6,625 nucleotides of DNA from Actinomycetota bacterium (GTDB taxonomy: Bacteria; Actinomycetota; UBA4738). Below are positions 6,095 to 6,625 of the stretch, one piece after another. A program made the position numbers and the translations under genes. The notes below the pieces were generated by a model. It searched no databases, was not told where the DNA came from, and was given only the letters and a program-made list of their open reading frames with translations. The DNA is taken from contig VAYG01000181.1 in the NCBI GenBank assembly GCA_005885015.1, forward strand, positions 1 through 6,625, read 5' to 3'. Numbering within the stretch: position 1 is the stretch's first letter; every line of letters begins with the position of its first letter.

Positions 6095-6625
6095 CCTGAG
6101 TGGACACGCCCTGGGTCCGGCCCTCCGCCTCGCGCACCTTGGGGATGACGTCGGTGGAGGCGATCGCGTAGCCAACGTGGCTGTCGGTGGTGGAGGCGGC
6201 GAACACCACGCCGCCTACCTTCCCCCCGGCCAGCACGAACGGGCCTCCGGAGTTCCCGGGGCGCACCGTGGACTGGAGCTCGTAGACGTGGCGGCGCACG
6301 GTGGATCTTCCGTAGATGTCGCGACCCACGGCCACGAGCTCCCGACGGACGGCCGCGCCCACGACGGTGAGCGGTCCCCCGCCCGGATAGCCGAGCACGG
6401 CCCCCCGGACCCCCCGGCCCTCCGCCGTCGAGACGAGCCCGAGACGTTCTGCCGCTGGACCGCCGGTCGGCGGACCCCCGCCACCACATGGGCGTTGGTG
6501 ATCACCAGGTCCGTGGCGGCCACGAACCCGCTCCCCTCCTGGATCGCGCCGCATGCCGCGCCGACGATCCGCACGGTGCTCTGGTCCGCCTGCGCCGCGA
6601 TCGCCCGCACCTGGCGATTGGTGGG
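6081..6625 (-). CDS. MarP-like trypsin-type serine protease, partial, frame broken near 6450-6466
   Basis: The product matches the protease domain of MarP-like proteins: membrane-anchored periplasmic serine proteases known in mycobacteria for acid and oxidative stress tolerance. The N-terminal membrane part lies beyond the right edge. The frame open from the edge reads QSTVRIVGAACGAIQEGSGFV and ITNAHVVAGV, with catalytic His at 6488-6490. Between 6466 and 6450 the frame changes. The downstream frame reads VRGAVLGYPGGGPL, GRDIYG, VRPGNSGGPFV (catalytic Ser 6249-6251), VVFAAS and VGYAIAS, ending CAR. Two cysteines (6551-6553 and 6090-6092) match the family disulfide. Compared with M. tuberculosis MarP, about 28 residues between His and LGYP are missing, including the stretch with the catalytic Asp. 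As written it cannot make an active enzyme. It converges on the debranching gene with 12 nt between stops. Confidence 0.85.
   Translation of the reverse strand, partial: HQSPGAGDRGAGGPEHRADRRRGMRRDPGGERVRGRHGPGDHQRPCGGGGPPTGGPAAERLGLVSTAEGRGVRGAVLGYPGGGPLTVVGAAVRRELVAVGRDIYGRSTVRRHVYELQSTVRPGNSGGPFVLAGGKVGGVVFAASTTDSHVGYAIASTDVIPKVREAEGRTQGVSTQGCAR

Noticed and set aside
1..6625. CRISPR arrays, tRNA/rRNA genes, insertion sequences, prophage or defence genes
   Set aside because: No regular repeats, cloverleaf-like sequence, transposase motifs or defence-family domains are visible; the genes are ordinary metabolic, translation and protease genes.

Overview
The window is a very GC-rich, densely coded bacterial chromosome segment with strong G/C preference at third codon positions and GTG/TTG starts. 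The gene content (argS followed by thrC and thrB, and a MarP-like periplasmic protease) suggests a member of the Actinomycetota or a related high-GC lineage, probably deep-branching or uncultured. This placement rests on sequence style and gene order only.

Positions 1-3737 hold a forward cluster: the 3' three quarters of argS (arginyl-tRNA synthetase), a GNAT acetyltransferase, thrC (threonine synthase) and thrB (homoserine kinase). The stop/start signals overlap or lie close together (ATGA at argS/GNAT, TTGA at GNAT/thrC, 16 nt at thrC/thrB), so the four genes look like one operon. ThrB phosphorylates homoserine and ThrC converts the product to threonine. A 12-bp hairpin directly after the thrB stop probably ends this unit.

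Positions 3738-3888 form the only real intergenic gap. It holds the terminator hairpin, then a good sigma-70-type promoter candidate (TTGAGG, 17 nt, TAGACT) and a leader hairpin, all ahead of a forward gene for a glycogen-debranching-type enzyme (3889-6068). A convergent reverse-strand gene (6081 to beyond the right edge) encodes the protease domain of a MarP-like membrane serine protease. The two converge on a short GC-only hairpin.

The notable feature is a set of reading-frame breaks. Three genes (thrC, the debranching enzyme, the protease) change frame inside strongly conserved coding sequence, and the GNAT gene appears to change frame near its start. In thrC and the protease a block of expected conserved residues is also missing (about 20 and about 28), including the protease segment that should carry the catalytic Asp. 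All four breaks have the same net phase (missing length of 1 mod 3). Because the sequence on both sides of each break still looks under normal constraint, assembly or sequencing deletions are the most economical explanation, but real pseudogenisation is not excluded. No mobile element, CRISPR array, RNA gene or clearly new system was seen.
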